Shown here piece by piece: positions 25,501 to 34,859 of a stretch of DNA of 64,000 bases. The notes beneath the pieces are model-generated. The model made no database searches. It had not been told where the DNA came from and saw only the letters and a program-made list of their open reading frames with translations. The stretch lies in NCBI GenBank assembly GCA_030549495.1, contig JAUIRK010000288.1, forward strand, positions 310,001 to 374,000. Direction: 5' to 3'. Within the stretch, counting starts at the first letter, position 1. Each line of letters opens with the position of its first letter. The stretch is from Nectonema munidae. Lineage: Eukaryota; Nematomorpha; Nectonematoida; Nectonematidae. Made by a program: the position numbers and the translations under genes.

Positions 25501-27323
25501 GTTCTCCCCATTTGTAAAGAATCTTTTCACAAGTTTCATTTCTTTCACTCACCCGCTCCTAAAATATTTCCTCCTGAAATGTTCGTCAGATGGCGCAAAG
25601 GTCGAGCTGGAAGGTAAGCCTTATACCCACTTCATTTTAAACGCATATTATAGATTTGTGATATTTTAGGTTTGTGTGTGATAGGAGTTACAGCAATAAA
25701 GCTCCATTTTCTATATTCAGAAAATTTATACGCTTTCGACATTACTTTTCATTTGGTCATAGCATAGAGCCTCCTACTTCCCCTTCTACAGATTCACTAG
25801 AAGCTATTTACAATGACGAGAAAGTAGCAGATTTATGTGAAGACGACGAAGAACCTACTCATGGGGGCGATTGCTGCGAAAAAAAGAGGGTGGACAATGC
25901 AAACGCTGGAAGTCGACTTGAAAACCGAGAATGTGGTCAGATTTCAAGACTGTCTTCCCTATCCCCTCAAATGGCCAAACATGAATTTAACGAGAGCGCA
26001 ATGCCCTGCTCAGACACGCTACGCAACCTGGCTCAATGCACGCAGTATAATGGCAGTGGCTGTACTAGTGACAATACTAATACTAAAAATGATGTAGACG
26101 CTATTGATAGTGATATTACTTCTAGTCTCGAACCAATTTCATCATGTTATTCTTCCTTTGTTACCAATAATCCCAAAAATTGCTTACCCTCACAGCCACC
26201 TCCTCTCTCTCTGAGTCTTAAAAAAGGTGCTGACACGCATACTAACCATCGAATAGACACTCGAGAAGCATTCACAGCCGCAGCACCAACTTCTCTAGCG
26301 CATTCGTTTAACCACCTTTTGTTTTCCTCAGGAACTATGTTTGACTCGACTTTAACAACCCAAAAAAGCTCGTTCAGTGTATCTTCGCACAACCACTCCT
26401 CGATCCCTTTACTATCGAGTTCCTCGCTATTCACATCAACTCCATCTACAAAAGGCATTGCACTGCTACCGCTTGTCCCAGTCAATTCAAATTGCACAGC
26501 CGCATCTCCCAACCTAGCCCACTTTTCGCTCCTCTCAGTCAATAACAAGAACAGTGTGGATGTTGTCGCTCACAGCACCACTTCTACCAACACCATATAC
26601 CTTTCTTTGCCAATGAAGTCTCCTACTCCTTATACCATGGAAAAAGTCACTTCCTATTCTCACAACCAAAAGAATAATCACACAAAAGAGCATGCTTCTT
26701 TTAAAAGACGCCTATCTTCTCCTGTTTTAACACAAGCATCCTCCCTACTAGCTCCCTTCTCATCACCCCTACCTTTTACAAATCAAGGTCACTTTCCTCA
26801 TTACAAGATTCCCAAGTTACAAAATCACTCCACACCTTCGAATGCGTCGGCCAAGAATCAGTTCGTTTTATCTCCAGCATCTTGTTATTCTGCCAACTCA
26901 TCCAACACGGCTAACCCCTTTGCTCGCCAATCTATCGCAGACAATAGTTCTTATATTTGCCTTCGCGGTGTTTCTAACTCTACTCCTAACTTGAATAACG
27001 TTAATTCGCCCACAGTCCTCAATCCACTAATCAATGCCTTCATGTCCACCAACTCCTTCAGTCCCTCACTTCCCACAAAGCCTCCCGCCTCCCCCAAATT
27101 TCGCTCTCACTTCCTTTCCCTCTCCTTCACTCTCTTCCCTCTTGCTTTCTCCCTCATCATCATCATCATTACCTTTGCCGAAACTTTCATCGTCTTTGAA
27201 CGCAAACATGTCAACTTCATCATCCCCTTCTGCTCCAATTCCTCCTCTACCTCTCATACCCTCATCAACGTCTTCAACATCATCGACAACTTCTTCTTTA
27301 TCCTTTTCGCCAACAATTGTTAA
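10410..27323 (+). CDS. E(Pc): Enhancer of Polycomb homologue, 11 exons, 5' end missing
   Basis: Enhancer of Polycomb is the scaffold subunit of the NuA4/TIP60 histone acetyltransferase complex in the nucleus; its EPcA domain holds the catalytic module. Exons 10410-10557, 13625-13776, 13987-14082, 16458-16586, 17020-17087, 17213-17293, 19272-19371, 22321-22905, 25272-25361, 25423-25613 and 25670-27323 join in frame into about 1097 residues. Family landmarks appear in order: HLQRAIS, VIPTPDFD, PFSLDQNEPPDYDIDSEDE, LTLQEAKLLLKEDD, NPYVAFRRRAEKMQTRKNRK, LLEMVKRREK, FKPKPNVKYSCHYAP and WRKGRAGRFVCDRSYS. The N-terminal ~60 residues (the part before HLQRAIS) were not found, so the start lies upstream of the window or in unrecognised sequence. 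The long Ser/Thr/Asn/Pro-rich tail is weakly conserved in this family. The reading frame near 27085 is questionable (see findings). Identity is very secure; exact exon ends are by eye. Confidence 0.95.
11527..11665 (+). mobile_element. piggyBac-like MITE, subfamily II
   Basis: It starts TTATAACCTTTTCGTGACCAG, with the perfect palindrome GTATCATATATGATAC at 11549-11564, and ends CTGGTCACGAAAGGCT. The copy at 17904-18037 is the same subfamily in the opposite orientation. Confidence 0.7.
11775..11888 (+). mobile_element. piggyBac-like MITE, subfamily III
   Basis: TTAACCCATTTACGACCAAT at the left and AGGTCTTAAATGGGTTAA at the right, each with TTAA at the very end. The palindrome GTTCCCAAAGGGAAC is at 11795-11809, followed by GCAGACGA; TCGTCTGC is on the other side. 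Confidence 0.75.
12092..12215 (+). mobile_element. piggyBac-like MITE, subfamily I
   Basis: TTAACTCGTTAACGACCAG at the left, CAGACGATATCTAATG, then GTCGACTCTGGCCGTTAACC and TTAA at the right. It is inverted relative to the copy at 4521. Confidence 0.75.
12268..13360 (+). mobile_element. Tigger/jerky-type (pogo) DNA transposon remnant
   Basis: This element lies in an E(Pc) intron. A pogo-like end (TA, then CAGTTGACTACCG) is at 12266-12280. Coding scraps follow: a CENP-B-type helix-turn-helix part around 12610-12700 (KWFKLRESEGVALSGQ), then the DDE domain (LTPYQIYKAGERALYWKCLP, SKERVTVLACSNAAGTHKCK at 12780-13000; ILDNC-like segment reading VLLDNCSAHPKAELL at 13150-13205; INPLYNGILCCLKAKYR near 13250). 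The reading frame changes at about 13006 and the C-terminal end stops early, so no active protein is encoded. The 3' end was not found. Confidence 0.85.
13625..13776 (+). CDS. E(Pc): E(Pc) exon: PDYDIDSEDE block
   Basis: The acceptor is accacatttag and the donor is caacag|gtcagt. The encoded FSLDQNEPPDYDIDSEDE and LDIKQFVFESIIDTLEKNSG match the conserved EPcA domain. With the one base left over from the previous exon it is 153 nt, so it ends in phase 0. Confidence 0.95.
13987..14082 (+). CDS. E(Pc): E(Pc) exon: LQEAKLLLKEDD block
   Basis: The acceptor is tttttttaag and the donor is tac|gtaatt; 32 codons, phase 0 to 0. It encodes ALTLQEAKLLLKEDDDIV and VYDYWLNKRLKY, a hallmark of the EPcA domain. 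Confidence 0.95.
14260..16247 (+). repeat. ~2.1 kb dispersed repeat, copy B
   Basis: Second copy of the repeat at 1036-3130, lying within the E(Pc) intron between the exons at 14082 and 16458. It starts with a hAT-like end (CAGGGACGCACATCC, about 14258) that copy A lacks, while it lacks the opposite end that copy A has. It also contains the SINE-like block (15545-15690). Confidence 0.75.
15545..15690 (+). repeat. tRNA-derived SINE-like copy
   Basis: Same as the copy at 2325 but inside repeat copy B; part of the tail is deleted. Confidence 0.6.
16458..16586 (+). CDS. E(Pc): E(Pc) exon: YVAFRRRxEKMQTRK block
   Basis: The acceptor tttacaaatttag (16457) is chosen over the cag at 16482-16484 because only the former keeps phase 0 with the preceding exon. 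It also restores the KTSLLPSL segment, which aligns with the family's RGPSLIPSV. It ends NPYVAFRRRAEKMQTRK before gtatga; 43 codons. Confidence 0.93.
17020..17087 (+). CDS. E(Pc): E(Pc) exon: NRKNDE..KMLKLKRD block
   Basis: The acceptor is tttgttttag. The donor is placed at ctctt|gttcgt, a weak site, because it gives phase 2 and rebuilds RDFQKLLTLLEMVKRREK with no gap against the family's RDLSRAVTILEMIKRREK. The conserved NRKNDERSCEKMLKLKRD is present. Confidence 0.88.
17213..17293 (+). CDS. E(Pc): E(Pc) exon: LLEMVKRREK block
   Basis: The acceptor is tttatttttcag and the donor is gcaag|gtagca. It encodes TLLEMVKRREKLKKEKLHLL and LDILEAR, matching the basic helical part of the EPcA domain. 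It enters and leaves in phase 2. Confidence 0.93.
17545..17795. repeat. Short relative of the CATTTGGCCGAA element
   Basis: GGGCATTTGGCCGAATGC at 17549, with TATCGGCCAATTTGCCGATC inverted near 17755. Lies in an E(Pc) intron. The right end is uncertain. Confidence 0.4.
17904..18037 (+). mobile_element. piggyBac-like MITE, subfamily II
   Basis: TTAACCCTTCCGTGACCAG at the left and GGTCACTAAAGGGTTA at the right. The perfect palindrome GTATCATATATGATAC is at 18003-18018, next to the right end. Lies in an E(Pc) intron. Confidence 0.75.
18040..19270. other. E(Pc) intron DNA, nothing recognised
   Basis: AT-rich with no clear repeat end or coding segment. Same for 19372-20345 and 20490-22320. Confidence 0.5.
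19272..19371 (+). CDS. E(Pc): E(Pc) exon: FQLNDWNGEMYNEV block
   Basis: The acceptor is tctcattag and the donor is atcaag|gttttg. It encodes (R)FQLNDWNGEMYNEVCISKAA, which aligns with the family's RYNLGDYNGEIMSEV at the end of the EPcA domain. It ends in phase 0. Confidence 0.88.
20346..20488 (+). mobile_element. piggyBac-like MITE, subfamily I, full palindrome
   Basis: AACGACCAGAATAATCAGAC at the left (outer end eroded) and GTGGTCGATAACCGGTTAA at the right. The perfect 18-bp palindrome AGTCGACATATGTCGACT is at 20452-20469; other subfamily I copies carry only one half of it. Confidence 0.75.
22321..22905 (+). CDS. E(Pc): E(Pc) exon: basic/His/Ser/Gln-rich linker
   Basis: The exon has 195 codons in phase 0, between acceptor gcctttatag and donor aaacag|gtactc. 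It begins with a basic patch (SKKKRQHHKRKHYY), followed by a low-complexity His/Asn/Ser/Gln region and an acidic DDSDPEDLQS. The position matches the variable basic linker after the EPcA domain (RPKRKYEKK in vertebrates). It is clearly more GC-rich than the flanking DNA. Other reading frames here, including the longer +-strand frame, are shadows. Confidence 0.85.
23253..23963. mobile_element. Foldback element, ~320-bp inverted arms
   Basis: The left arm (about 23253-23572) and right arm (about 23644-23963) are reverse complements at roughly 95% by eye, with a loop of about 70 bases. The outer ends read CTTTACATAACCACGTAGTG and its complement; the inner ends read TTGCCTCCTTTGTTGTTA and its complement. 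No coding capacity. Located in an E(Pc) intron between the exons at 22905 and 25272. Superfamily unclear. Confidence 0.85.
25272..25361 (+). CDS. E(Pc): E(Pc) small exon: KPNVKYSCH
   Basis: A 30-codon exon, phase 0 on both sides (ctgcattttag / cat|gtagtt). It adds EYCFKPKPNVKYSCH directly before YAPGSHIYES, which aligns with the family's FAFRRKAGCQYYAPHL. No long open frame reveals it; it is inferred from splice sites plus this match. Confidence 0.75.
25423..25613 (+). CDS. E(Pc): E(Pc) exon ending WRKGRAGR
   Basis: The acceptor is ttattttttag and the donor is ggaag|gtaagc. It encodes YAPGSHIYESSSTDEDHDDE and ends MFVRWRKGRAG(R), corresponding to the family's FARRRVGRGGR segment. It leaves in phase 2. 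Confidence 0.9.
25670..27323 (+). CDS. E(Pc): E(Pc) last exon, long Ser/Thr/Asn/Pro-rich tail
   Basis: The acceptor is gatattttag. The exon completes R and continues FVCDRSYSNKAPFSIFRKF, matching the family's VLLDRAHS segment, then IRFRHYFSFGHSIEPPTSP, comparable to the WRHFRPRTPS region. A low-complexity tail follows. The tail's frame from about 27085 to the stop at 27323 is oddly hydrophobic, whereas the +1 frame is Ser/Pro-rich and stays open to 27342 (see findings). The minus-strand open frames here are shadows. Confidence 0.88.
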
Positions 27324-27585
27324 TCTCTTCGCTATTACGTGATTGGCTGCTAGTACCTCCATCATTCATTCCCGAATTTCTTTCATACTCGTGTTCATTT
27401 TGAAGGAATGTGGTGAAGATATCCAACGCGTTTAGTTTCATTTCCATACACACATAGTAGGTTTATTTTTAGAAGAGTGTAGTCATGTTGGTGAAGGATA
27501 ATTTACAAGGCATGAAATTGCATCCATTTTTTCAAAACTTTATACGTGTCATATTAGTAATATTAATTAAATATTTAAAAATTGC

Positions 27586-27595
27586 AATAAATAAA
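27586..27595 (+). terminator. Likely E(Pc) polyadenylation signal
   Basis: Overlapping AATAAATAAA lies about 260 bases after the E(Pc) stop, the first good signal after the coding region. The match is short and the base composition favours it by chance. Confidence 0.5.
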
Positions 27596-27735
27596 TAACA
27601 GGCTATTTACACCAATAGCCATTTTTTACACTATTTTTTTCTTTTATTTATAAGTTTTATTGGGTCCAAAACTAACGCCTTTTTGAGGACATACATATCC
27701 TATTTTACAATGCTTTTCTTTCATTGGTCGTCTAT

Positions 27736-27755
27736 AAGAGAGAGAGAGAGAGAGC
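27736..27755. repeat. (AG)n microsatellite
   Basis: A short AGAGAG run after the E(Pc) 3' end. Confidence 0.9.
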
Positions 27756-27874
27756 TGAGTTCAGTGTAAATTGACAAAATAATTCTAAGTTGATGTAAAT
27801 ATTTTCTAAATTCTATTGAAATAATTTTTGATTTGAAAGGTTTCGGATTCCTGAATATAGGCATTTTATATATA

Positions 27875-28379
27875 GAGTCAAACCTCGTTTATCCGACACT
27901 GATCGTTTCACACATATTATTGTCGGATTAACCTAATTTCTACCAGTGAAAAATTTTAAAGAAAAAATGTTTTATTAAATGAAATATATATAATATTTAT
28001 TTTTAATGTGAAAAAGAAATCTTTCTCAAATGATTACTTGAACTTCTATCCTACACCAAGGAGATGGGAAAAGTAAAGAAAGTAGTGCTTCGCATCAATG
28101 GATTATCTTTAGTTATAAAATAAGATTCACTGACAAACATGGAAAATATTGCACTTCCTTTGTGAGAAAGTAGTATCGCACAGTCAATCTTAAAAATTTA
28201 ATATGAAAAATAAAATTTTAATATTTTGTCTGTTGGATTAACAAACCCTACAACTATATTTAAAAGAAACGTCGGTGTCGGAATAAGGGGGAGAGGGACA
28301 AAGAATCCTTCACAGTTGGTAATGTGTCAGTTAGCGGGGTTGTTGGATAATCTAGTGTCGGACAAACGAGGTTTGACTA
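27875..28379. mobile_element. pogo/Tigger-type MITE
   Basis: Inverted ends GAGTCAAACCTCGTTTATCC and GACAAACGAGGTTTGACTA are flanked by TA on both sides. The motif is typical of pogo-family ends (CAGTCAAACCTCG...). About 505 bp, no transposase frame. Confidence 0.75.
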
Positions 28380-28384
28380 TATGT

Positions 28385-30620
28385 ATTTTTGGAGTGATTT
28401 TAAAACTACTTTTGTAATTTGCTTTTTTAGTCAAACTCAAAGTGAGGTTTTTATAGTTTTAAACTTAAAACGATTATTTGTTGAAATTTTGTATCCAAGT
28501 TTTTATACTATTATTTAACATTTTTTTAAATATAGTAAATAAAAAATTAAATATTCGTGAGTGCGACTTCAAAAAATTGAAGTATGATTCAAACAGTAAA
28601 ATATTGAAAAAACAAAATAGAACTAATATGGTATATAACTAATAGTTTAATTCCAATTTTGCTACATTTCCTAATTCATAATGCAAAATGATGATATATA
28701 ACGTGTCGCTTTTTTTCACGGTTCTCACATTGACGTATGTTTTAGTCAAAAAGTATAGGATCGCAACTACTTATTTAAAGCAAAAGAGAAAAAATTGTTT
28801 TCGTTTTGCTTTTCATAATTAGAAAATATTCATATAATAAAGGACACAAAAGAAGTCATTAAATTGATTGATATTTATCAAATTAGTCAAGTGCTTTAAA
28901 GGAGACACATAGCCAAAAACTCTTTGAAGGCAAGTGAAAAACATATTTTAAAAAATTGGTAAAATATGTTTCAAACGCTAATTTGTCTAATTTAGGAGTT
29001 AATCCTGGCAATCGAACTTGTTTTCCGTGCATAATTGTAAAACATATAATCATACAAGAAATATTGTGATTACAAATGAAAACACGTATAGATTTTAGAA
29101 GCTTCAAAATTTGTAATTAGTTTCCTTCTTTATCTTGATAATAATTATTATTATTGATTTAAATATTTTTGTTTATTTTTCCTGAAATTATTGTAGGTTT
29201 AACTTAAATATATTTATTATTTATTAAGCGAAGAAAAATATGTGCATGCAAAATGCCTTCTTTTATAATAATTTTCCCGAAGTACAATAACGTTCGAAGA
29301 AATGAAAATGAATGAAACATAAATACGCGTAAAAAGCATTAATAGTAGGATAATAAAATGTATGAGTTTGGAGAACTTTTCTTCAAAAAAAAAATTTAGG
29401 ATTTGAGCTCAAAAAAGTAAATTAGGTTAGAGCATTAATGGAGTGCTCAAGTTTCAGAATTGGATTTTAAACATATTTTTAAGTAGAAAAGAATAAAAAA
29501 ATTTATTTGAAGTTATATATAAAAATAAAAGTTGCAAATATCGTGAAACGAGCGAGAATCTTGGATAGCCACAAGAAGGCGCTACGCTGATTAGCCAAGG
29601 CGGAGCAAGATAAGATATAGAATAAAAGAAAGAAGGAGAGAGAGCGCGATACGATGAAAAAAGGTGAGGAAATGCAAACAAACTACTCATAAAAAAGAAG
29701 AAATGTGAAAAATTATAAACATTTTATTCTACTCTTCAAACAAGTCAAAGGTGTAAAGAGAACATGAATTATATTGGCTTATTCTCTTTTTTCGTTTTAA
29801 TTGTATTTATTGATAAAACACAATCATGAAGCCAATTTTTAAGTTGTTATTAAGTATTATTAAATATATCTACGAAAATATTTAATTAAAAAAAATGAAG
29901 ATTCTAGCTCTACACGAACACATAAAGTACTTAGGTATTTTAAAGTCTAAAAACATTTTTTTCATTATTATTTATGATATCGTTACAGTAAATATAGAGG
30001 ATTTAAATAAACTGTCAAAACCAGAGAGAAATCTTTTGATATACCTCAGCATCTACAAAAATTAGATTGTGGCGAAAATTTTTAAGAATTAATTTAATGC
30101 TGGAACCTAATTGAAAGACTTCTTTTATTGCATTTCTTTTGTGGTAAGTAAGCCTTAATTTCACATTTAACTAATTTTAACAATAAACTAAATCTTCGTA
30201 GACGAAACTTTTGATATTTGTTTCTGGTTTTGCCCAAATTTTAACGTTCATATTTTTTACCCAGAAGAAAAATTATCCATTTATGCAGTCTTTTGCCACG
30301 TAAAAAAATTTTGAATTGTATTAAATGAAAAGTGTTTTTTTAGGAAAATTTTTTGAATATATAAAAGAAACTGGTTTGAAGGAGAAAGAATAAAAATGGT
30401 GATTTTGAAATATGAAAATTATCAAAGTAAGTTACGAAAATTCGTAGCGTACATGTGATTGTAATGTAAAAGTATGAACATTGATGCAGCGTATGTGTTT
30501 GTAAGGAGAAAAGCATTAATAGCAAATTGTGTAAAATGTACATATACGTGTATAAACTGTGAGATATATATTTTATACGTAAGTAATGTAACTGTATATA
30601 TGTTTGTTGTGTGTTTTATA
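28385..30620. other. Intergenic AT-rich DNA, nothing recognised
   Basis: Lies after the E(Pc) polyadenylation signal. No element ends or coding segments seen. A slightly GC-richer stretch at 29540-29660 is unexplained. Confidence 0.4.
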
Positions 30621-30628
30621 TATCAGAA

Positions 30629-30818
30629 GGTCCCTGGTCAAAATGTCCGAAAACCAAATCGTCCGAAAAATAAGTAAATTCTAAAATTCATATATTATAA
30701 ATGAAAATAAACTACATATGCATATATATTTGTTAACATAATTTACAAATTTATTTTTGATTTTCAGACGTTTTTGTTTCTGAGGTTTTGGTTTTAGGAT
30801 GTTTTGACCAGAAACCAT
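30629..30818. mobile_element. Small MITE with long inverted ends
   Basis: The left side reads TCCCTGGTCAAAATGTCCGA and AAACCAAATCGTCCGAAA; the right side, inverted, reads TTTCTGGTCAAAACATCCTA and AAACCAAAACCTCAG. About 190 bp in total. Confidence 0.55.
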
Positions 30819-30984
30819 ATCAATGTGTTTAAAAAAGATTAGTGCATATAGAAGGTGTATCAATGTATGGCTCGGTAAAAGTTGGACCCTAAAGATGTTC
30901 CAGTCAATTTTGATCTCGAATTCTCATTATTTCAAATTTTGAATGTTTAAACAGTTCATGGACTTTCCACCTCAAGAAAATTCG

Positions 30985-31304
30985 GACTCTGGGCAATTGG
31001 GTCTCAAAACTATATTCTTTCTTTCTTTGCCTCTCCAAGATTCGTGACCAAGATTCGTCGTCTCCATTAGCATCTATCTTGAGCATCAATCTCTCTAAGA
31101 TTCCATTCGTCAAGCCTCTTAGCCAAGCCATCGCTCCATCTCAACGGTAGGCGACCCTTGATCCATTTCCCCTTCACTTGTTCTTTCCAAGCTTTCGGAA
31201 CCAAATCGTGTTCATTTTTTCTCAAAACGTGTCCATACCAGTGGAGTTGGCTTCTGCCAATTACTGAAAGCCCATCGTAATTTAAGTTCTTTTTCTTACT
31301 TGCA
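30985..31304 (-). mobile_element. LINE ORF2 C-terminal fragment
   Basis: The minus strand reads LHWYGHVLRKNEHDLVPKAW, KGRLPLRWSDGLAKRL and, after a frame change, DESWSRILERQRKKEY. This is the (R)WYGHVxRMxxxRxPKxxW...RWxD C-terminal region of many non-LTR retrotransposons. It is interrupted at 31304 by the hAT element that follows. Confidence 0.7.
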
Positions 31305-32199
31305 CAGGGCCGTAGCTCATTTACAATTTTATGAGAAAGCCTAATGTTGAGAAAATATATGATGGAGGGAAAATTCAAAGGATTATGGATGAAAGATGGA
31401 CATGACATTTTGATTCAATCAACTCTATTGTCAAAAGCTACGAAAATCTTTTATATCTTTTTGAAGAATGTTGTTTATCCGATAATAATAATCACGAACT
31501 CACTATCCAAGCTCACCGTCTCTCGATGCAAATACAGAAAAAACAGTTCATAACATAACATAACATATTTTATTAAGCAAAAAGAAGGTTGTTCAAACCT
31601 ATGAAAATTGCATCTAAATATAATAACTCCAAATAATGAGATATTTCAGTATTCTTAAGACGAAATATCACAAGTGTAAAAACTTGAGATGACTCCAATG
31701 GAAGTCTAATCTAATTTAATGTTGGTGCATTCACAATATTTTGAGGTGAAAAGATTTCATATTTAGTAAGTAAGTAAGCATTTATTGAAAACATGAATTA
31801 AAAGAAGGAAAACGCAGACATAGCAAACAATATAAACATGAAAATGAAACATGTTGAAAAAATAAGATAACTTTAAAAAAAGGGGGCCAAAGGATTAGGA
31901 AAATAATCATCGAGATGATCCACTTTTGGAATGAAAGTAATATATTTGTATGGATGTATGTGTGTAATGTGTATGTATGCATAATCAAATATATATACGC
32001 AATGAAAGTAAAGTCAAGATTATTATTAAATAATAATCGCATAAGTAATTAAGAAAAAAGAAATTTTATATTTACATTTATATATACATAAGCACAAATA
32101 TATATAATATGTAAAAATATATGAACAAAAGATTCAGAAAAAAAAGAAAAAATTAGAAGAAAGAAGTTACACAAAGCAACAAAAAAAAATTAAGCCTTT

Positions 32200-32520
32200 A
32201 AGCCAATCTTCTCTTTTAGCTTCTTTTTGAACGGTTGGTAGCTCGAATACTCCGAATAAAGATGGAGGGAATTGAAATAGTCTTTATGCTTTTAGTAAAA
32301 ATTTTGCAAAAAACTTATTTCTTTTTAAAGTATGGCATATGTAAAGCATTATTCTGCCTTGTCGAATGATCATGCACCTCATTATTAGCAAAATACAAGA
32401 AACTAAAGTGCCCGTTTAAGTAAAAGTTTTTGTAAGCAAATGTACAAAGAGAATAGGAAACAATTTGATCAATAGAAACGTGATACTTTCCCAATGAAGA
32501 ATGATTAACAAAATTAAGTA
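32200..32520 (-). mobile_element. LINE fragment inside the hAT element
   Basis: The minus strand reads FANNEVHDHSTRQNNALHMP and, after a frame change, SLHLYSEYSSYQPFKKKLKE, resembling the C-terminal NEVHxHxTR...FKKKLK region of non-LTR reverse transcriptases. Confidence 0.55.
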
Positions 32521-32689
32521 ACTTTTTTATAGAAGATTCAAGCATATTCATATGTTTTCTATCCGAGTTTTATTTGTTTTGAATCTCCTGTTCAATATCC
32601 TTAAAATTTTAATTCCTATTAACACTTATGCCCAGTTACTTTAAAATACTTAAATACTCATGATATACTATTTTAAAAATTTTACTTCT

Positions 32690-33061
32690 ATGATGCACGA
32701 GAGAAAGTTATGTTGAAAGGTATGAAAAACCTCAGCTATGAAGAAAGATTAAAAATCCTAAACTTACCTACATTGTACTACAGAACGATTCGTAATGAAA
32801 TGATAACTATATTTAATATAATAAATGGTAATATGGATATCAATAGAAATGTTTTAACTGAATTTTCGACAAGAATATCCAGATCTCACCAGTACAAACT
32901 GAATACAGAATTTCAACCAAATTCAGACGAAATTATTTTGCATTGAGAGGACTCAAAAGATGGAATAGTTTACCTACCAAAGTTATTTCATCAAGCTCAA
33001 TTGACATGTTCAAGAAAAAATTAGACAAATTTCTTGGCAATGAAATGTATAAATATATATA
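32690..33061 (+). mobile_element. LINE fragment inside the hAT element
   Basis: It reads KGMKNLSYEERLKILNLPTL, RNEMITIFNIINGNMDIN, RISRSHQYKL and then, in another frame, LKRWNSLPTKVISSSSIDMF and KKKLDKFL. This is the typical end of a CR1/jockey-like reverse transcriptase (LxYEERLxxLxLPTLxxRRxRxD...WNSLPxxV...FKxxLDxFL). At least one frameshift near 32930. Confidence 0.75.
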
Positions 33062-33401
33062 ATTGAATTTGCAGATGCATTTTCATAGGCGTAGTAAGCC
33101 TTTTATAATGCTTAATAAACTTATGTTATATTTAGATTCATATATAAAAAATATTGATACTGATGAATTGGTCAAGAAATTTTCTAAGAAAACAAGAAGA
33201 ATTCTAATTTTTTGAGAGAGTATGTAGTTTTTCCAAAATGAGATAAGTTTTTTTTCTATAAATAATTGTTTTATTTATTCATTACTTATTTTTAAAAGCA
33301 TTAAATTGCCCAATTTTAAATCAAAATATTCAGGCCCCCTCAATTTCCCCTTGTGCCCAACCCCCCAACTTCCAATTTCGGGCTACAGCCCTGTACTTGC
33401 A

Positions 33402-34600
33402 TCAAGACTATATTATAATCATCATATTTAGAGGCCGAATTGTCCAGAGTATCTATTGTGCCTGAACCGTTCATACATTCAAAATTTGAAACTATTTTTG
33501 GGAAGTTTAAAGATTTAATGGTAAAACTCATATTTATACAATGCTAAGACTTATTTCAACCAAATTTAAACAAATTAAACTCAAATAAAAATATCTGTCT
33601 CAAAGTATATAGAATAAAAATTTACTTTAAAAAATTCAATTTTAGCAAAAAGATTAAAAATCGTTTTTAAAATAAAATAGTTTCATAAAATGGCAAAATT
33701 TATAAATTTTAATTTCTAAACCTTGAATTAAAATAAAGTAAATTAAGTTAAAGTAATAAAAAAATGATGCTTTTAAATAAATAATAAAACGTTCAAAAAA
33801 ATACAAGGAAAATTTTGATTTATTTTGGGTTGTCTGTTTATTTGGTATGTCAATCCTTCTTCTCGAATTCACAAAGAGACACAAGTGCTATTTCACGAAA
33901 CACAGTAGGGGGACAAAATAGACAAGTCGTTTTCATTTCCGATGAAAAATGTCTCACTTGGAGTGTTGTGCAGACAGATGTAATAATTACAAACGATTAT
34001 AATCCTATTATCATCATGTAAGAAAAGGACAAATGCCATAAATCATCCTACGCTTTTGCGAAATCTTTTGTTCATTCTCTTCTACACTTATTTGTTTCGT
34101 CTACCTACATCAATATTTATAAAGGAAGGCTCACATTTCTCTCCCTCTTTCTCTATTACGCTTCAGAATTTCTTGTAAGTTTGAACATGAATTCTTTATT
34201 CCGCCTACTATTCATCGGTGTGAAACACGTTATTTATCACTAGAGCGTACCCCTTTTTGGCCAGACATGAATCCTTTGCTTTGTATAATTTAAAAATTAC
34301 TAAATATCAACAATTAAAATTTTGGTAATCTTTTACTTTACGGTTCCGTCAATCAAAAACTTTCTCTGACAAATTATTGGCTGTTGTGATGTCAATCAAA
34401 CTATATAATTTTTAAGTTGTTTTAATATATAGGCAATGCTATAAAGCATAAAAATTACAACATACATCTAAATGAATAAATAATATATTTATTTTACATT
34501 ACTTATTAAGCAAACGTCTGATACAAAATTTGATAAATCTAACTTATATAAAACTATGTCAGTAAATTTAAAAAAACTAGAAAATTTACAACATAAAAAA
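33402..34600. other. AT-rich DNA, one weak transposase-like trace
   Basis: Around 33870-33960 the + strand reads SRDTSAISRNTVGGQNRQVV, which faintly recalls mariner proteins, but no catalytic motif confirms it. TTTAGAGGCCGAATTGTCCAG at 33427-33447 is a word also found at 44191 and, inverted, near 53920. Confidence 0.3.
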
Positions 34601-34609
34601 TTCAAAAAT

Positions 34610-34765
34610 TATAATAAAATTTTGTTGAATATATTTTACTAAAGATATAATTTACAAAAAATAAGTGAGTAAATTAAAAAAAATGATAAAAATGAGTTAA
34701 AAATAAAAATACATACTTTATTTCTGTTCAATACTTGGAGTTACATAATTCCTTCAAAGAGTTCA
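34610..34765 (-). mobile_element. Truncated Merlin 3' end, inverted
   Basis: On the minus strand, CCAAGTATTGAACAGAAATA and AAGTATGTATTTTTATTT match the end of the Merlin gene and its 3' flank at 40000-40060 (CAAAGTATTGAACATAGATA, AAGTATGTATTTTTTATTT). The match continues through TTTACTC and AGTAAAATAT. The coding part is cut off at about 34765. Confidence 0.7.
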
Positions 34766-34859
34766 ACCCTATTAGTGCTGGGCAAAATTTGTCCGCTCAA
34801 GTGCTGGGGGCGTAAAGTGCCTTCCTATTTTTTTTCAGATATTAATAAGTTTTTATAAA

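Larger units (their letters stand above)
31305..33393. mobile_element. hAT element, 2.09 kb, perfect 8-bp target duplication
   Basis: Ends CAGGGCCGTAGCTCATTT and GGGCTACAGCCCTG, with TACTTGCA directly outside both (31297-31304 and 33394-33401). No hAT transposase is recognised inside. Instead it contains LINE fragments in opposite orientations (32200-32480 minus, 32690-33061 plus). It is inserted next to or in a LINE remnant on the left. A nonautonomous element that accumulated or carried LINE pieces. Confidence 0.85.

Noticed and set aside
26147-26548. Minus-strand open frame over the last E(Pc) exon
   Set aside because: Shadow of the Ser/Thr-rich coding strand; so are 22540-22785 and 27066-27365.
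33815-34021. Mariner-like transposase fragment
   Set aside because: Only a vague resemblance (GGQNRQVVFISDEK); no supporting catalytic or helix-turn-helix motif.
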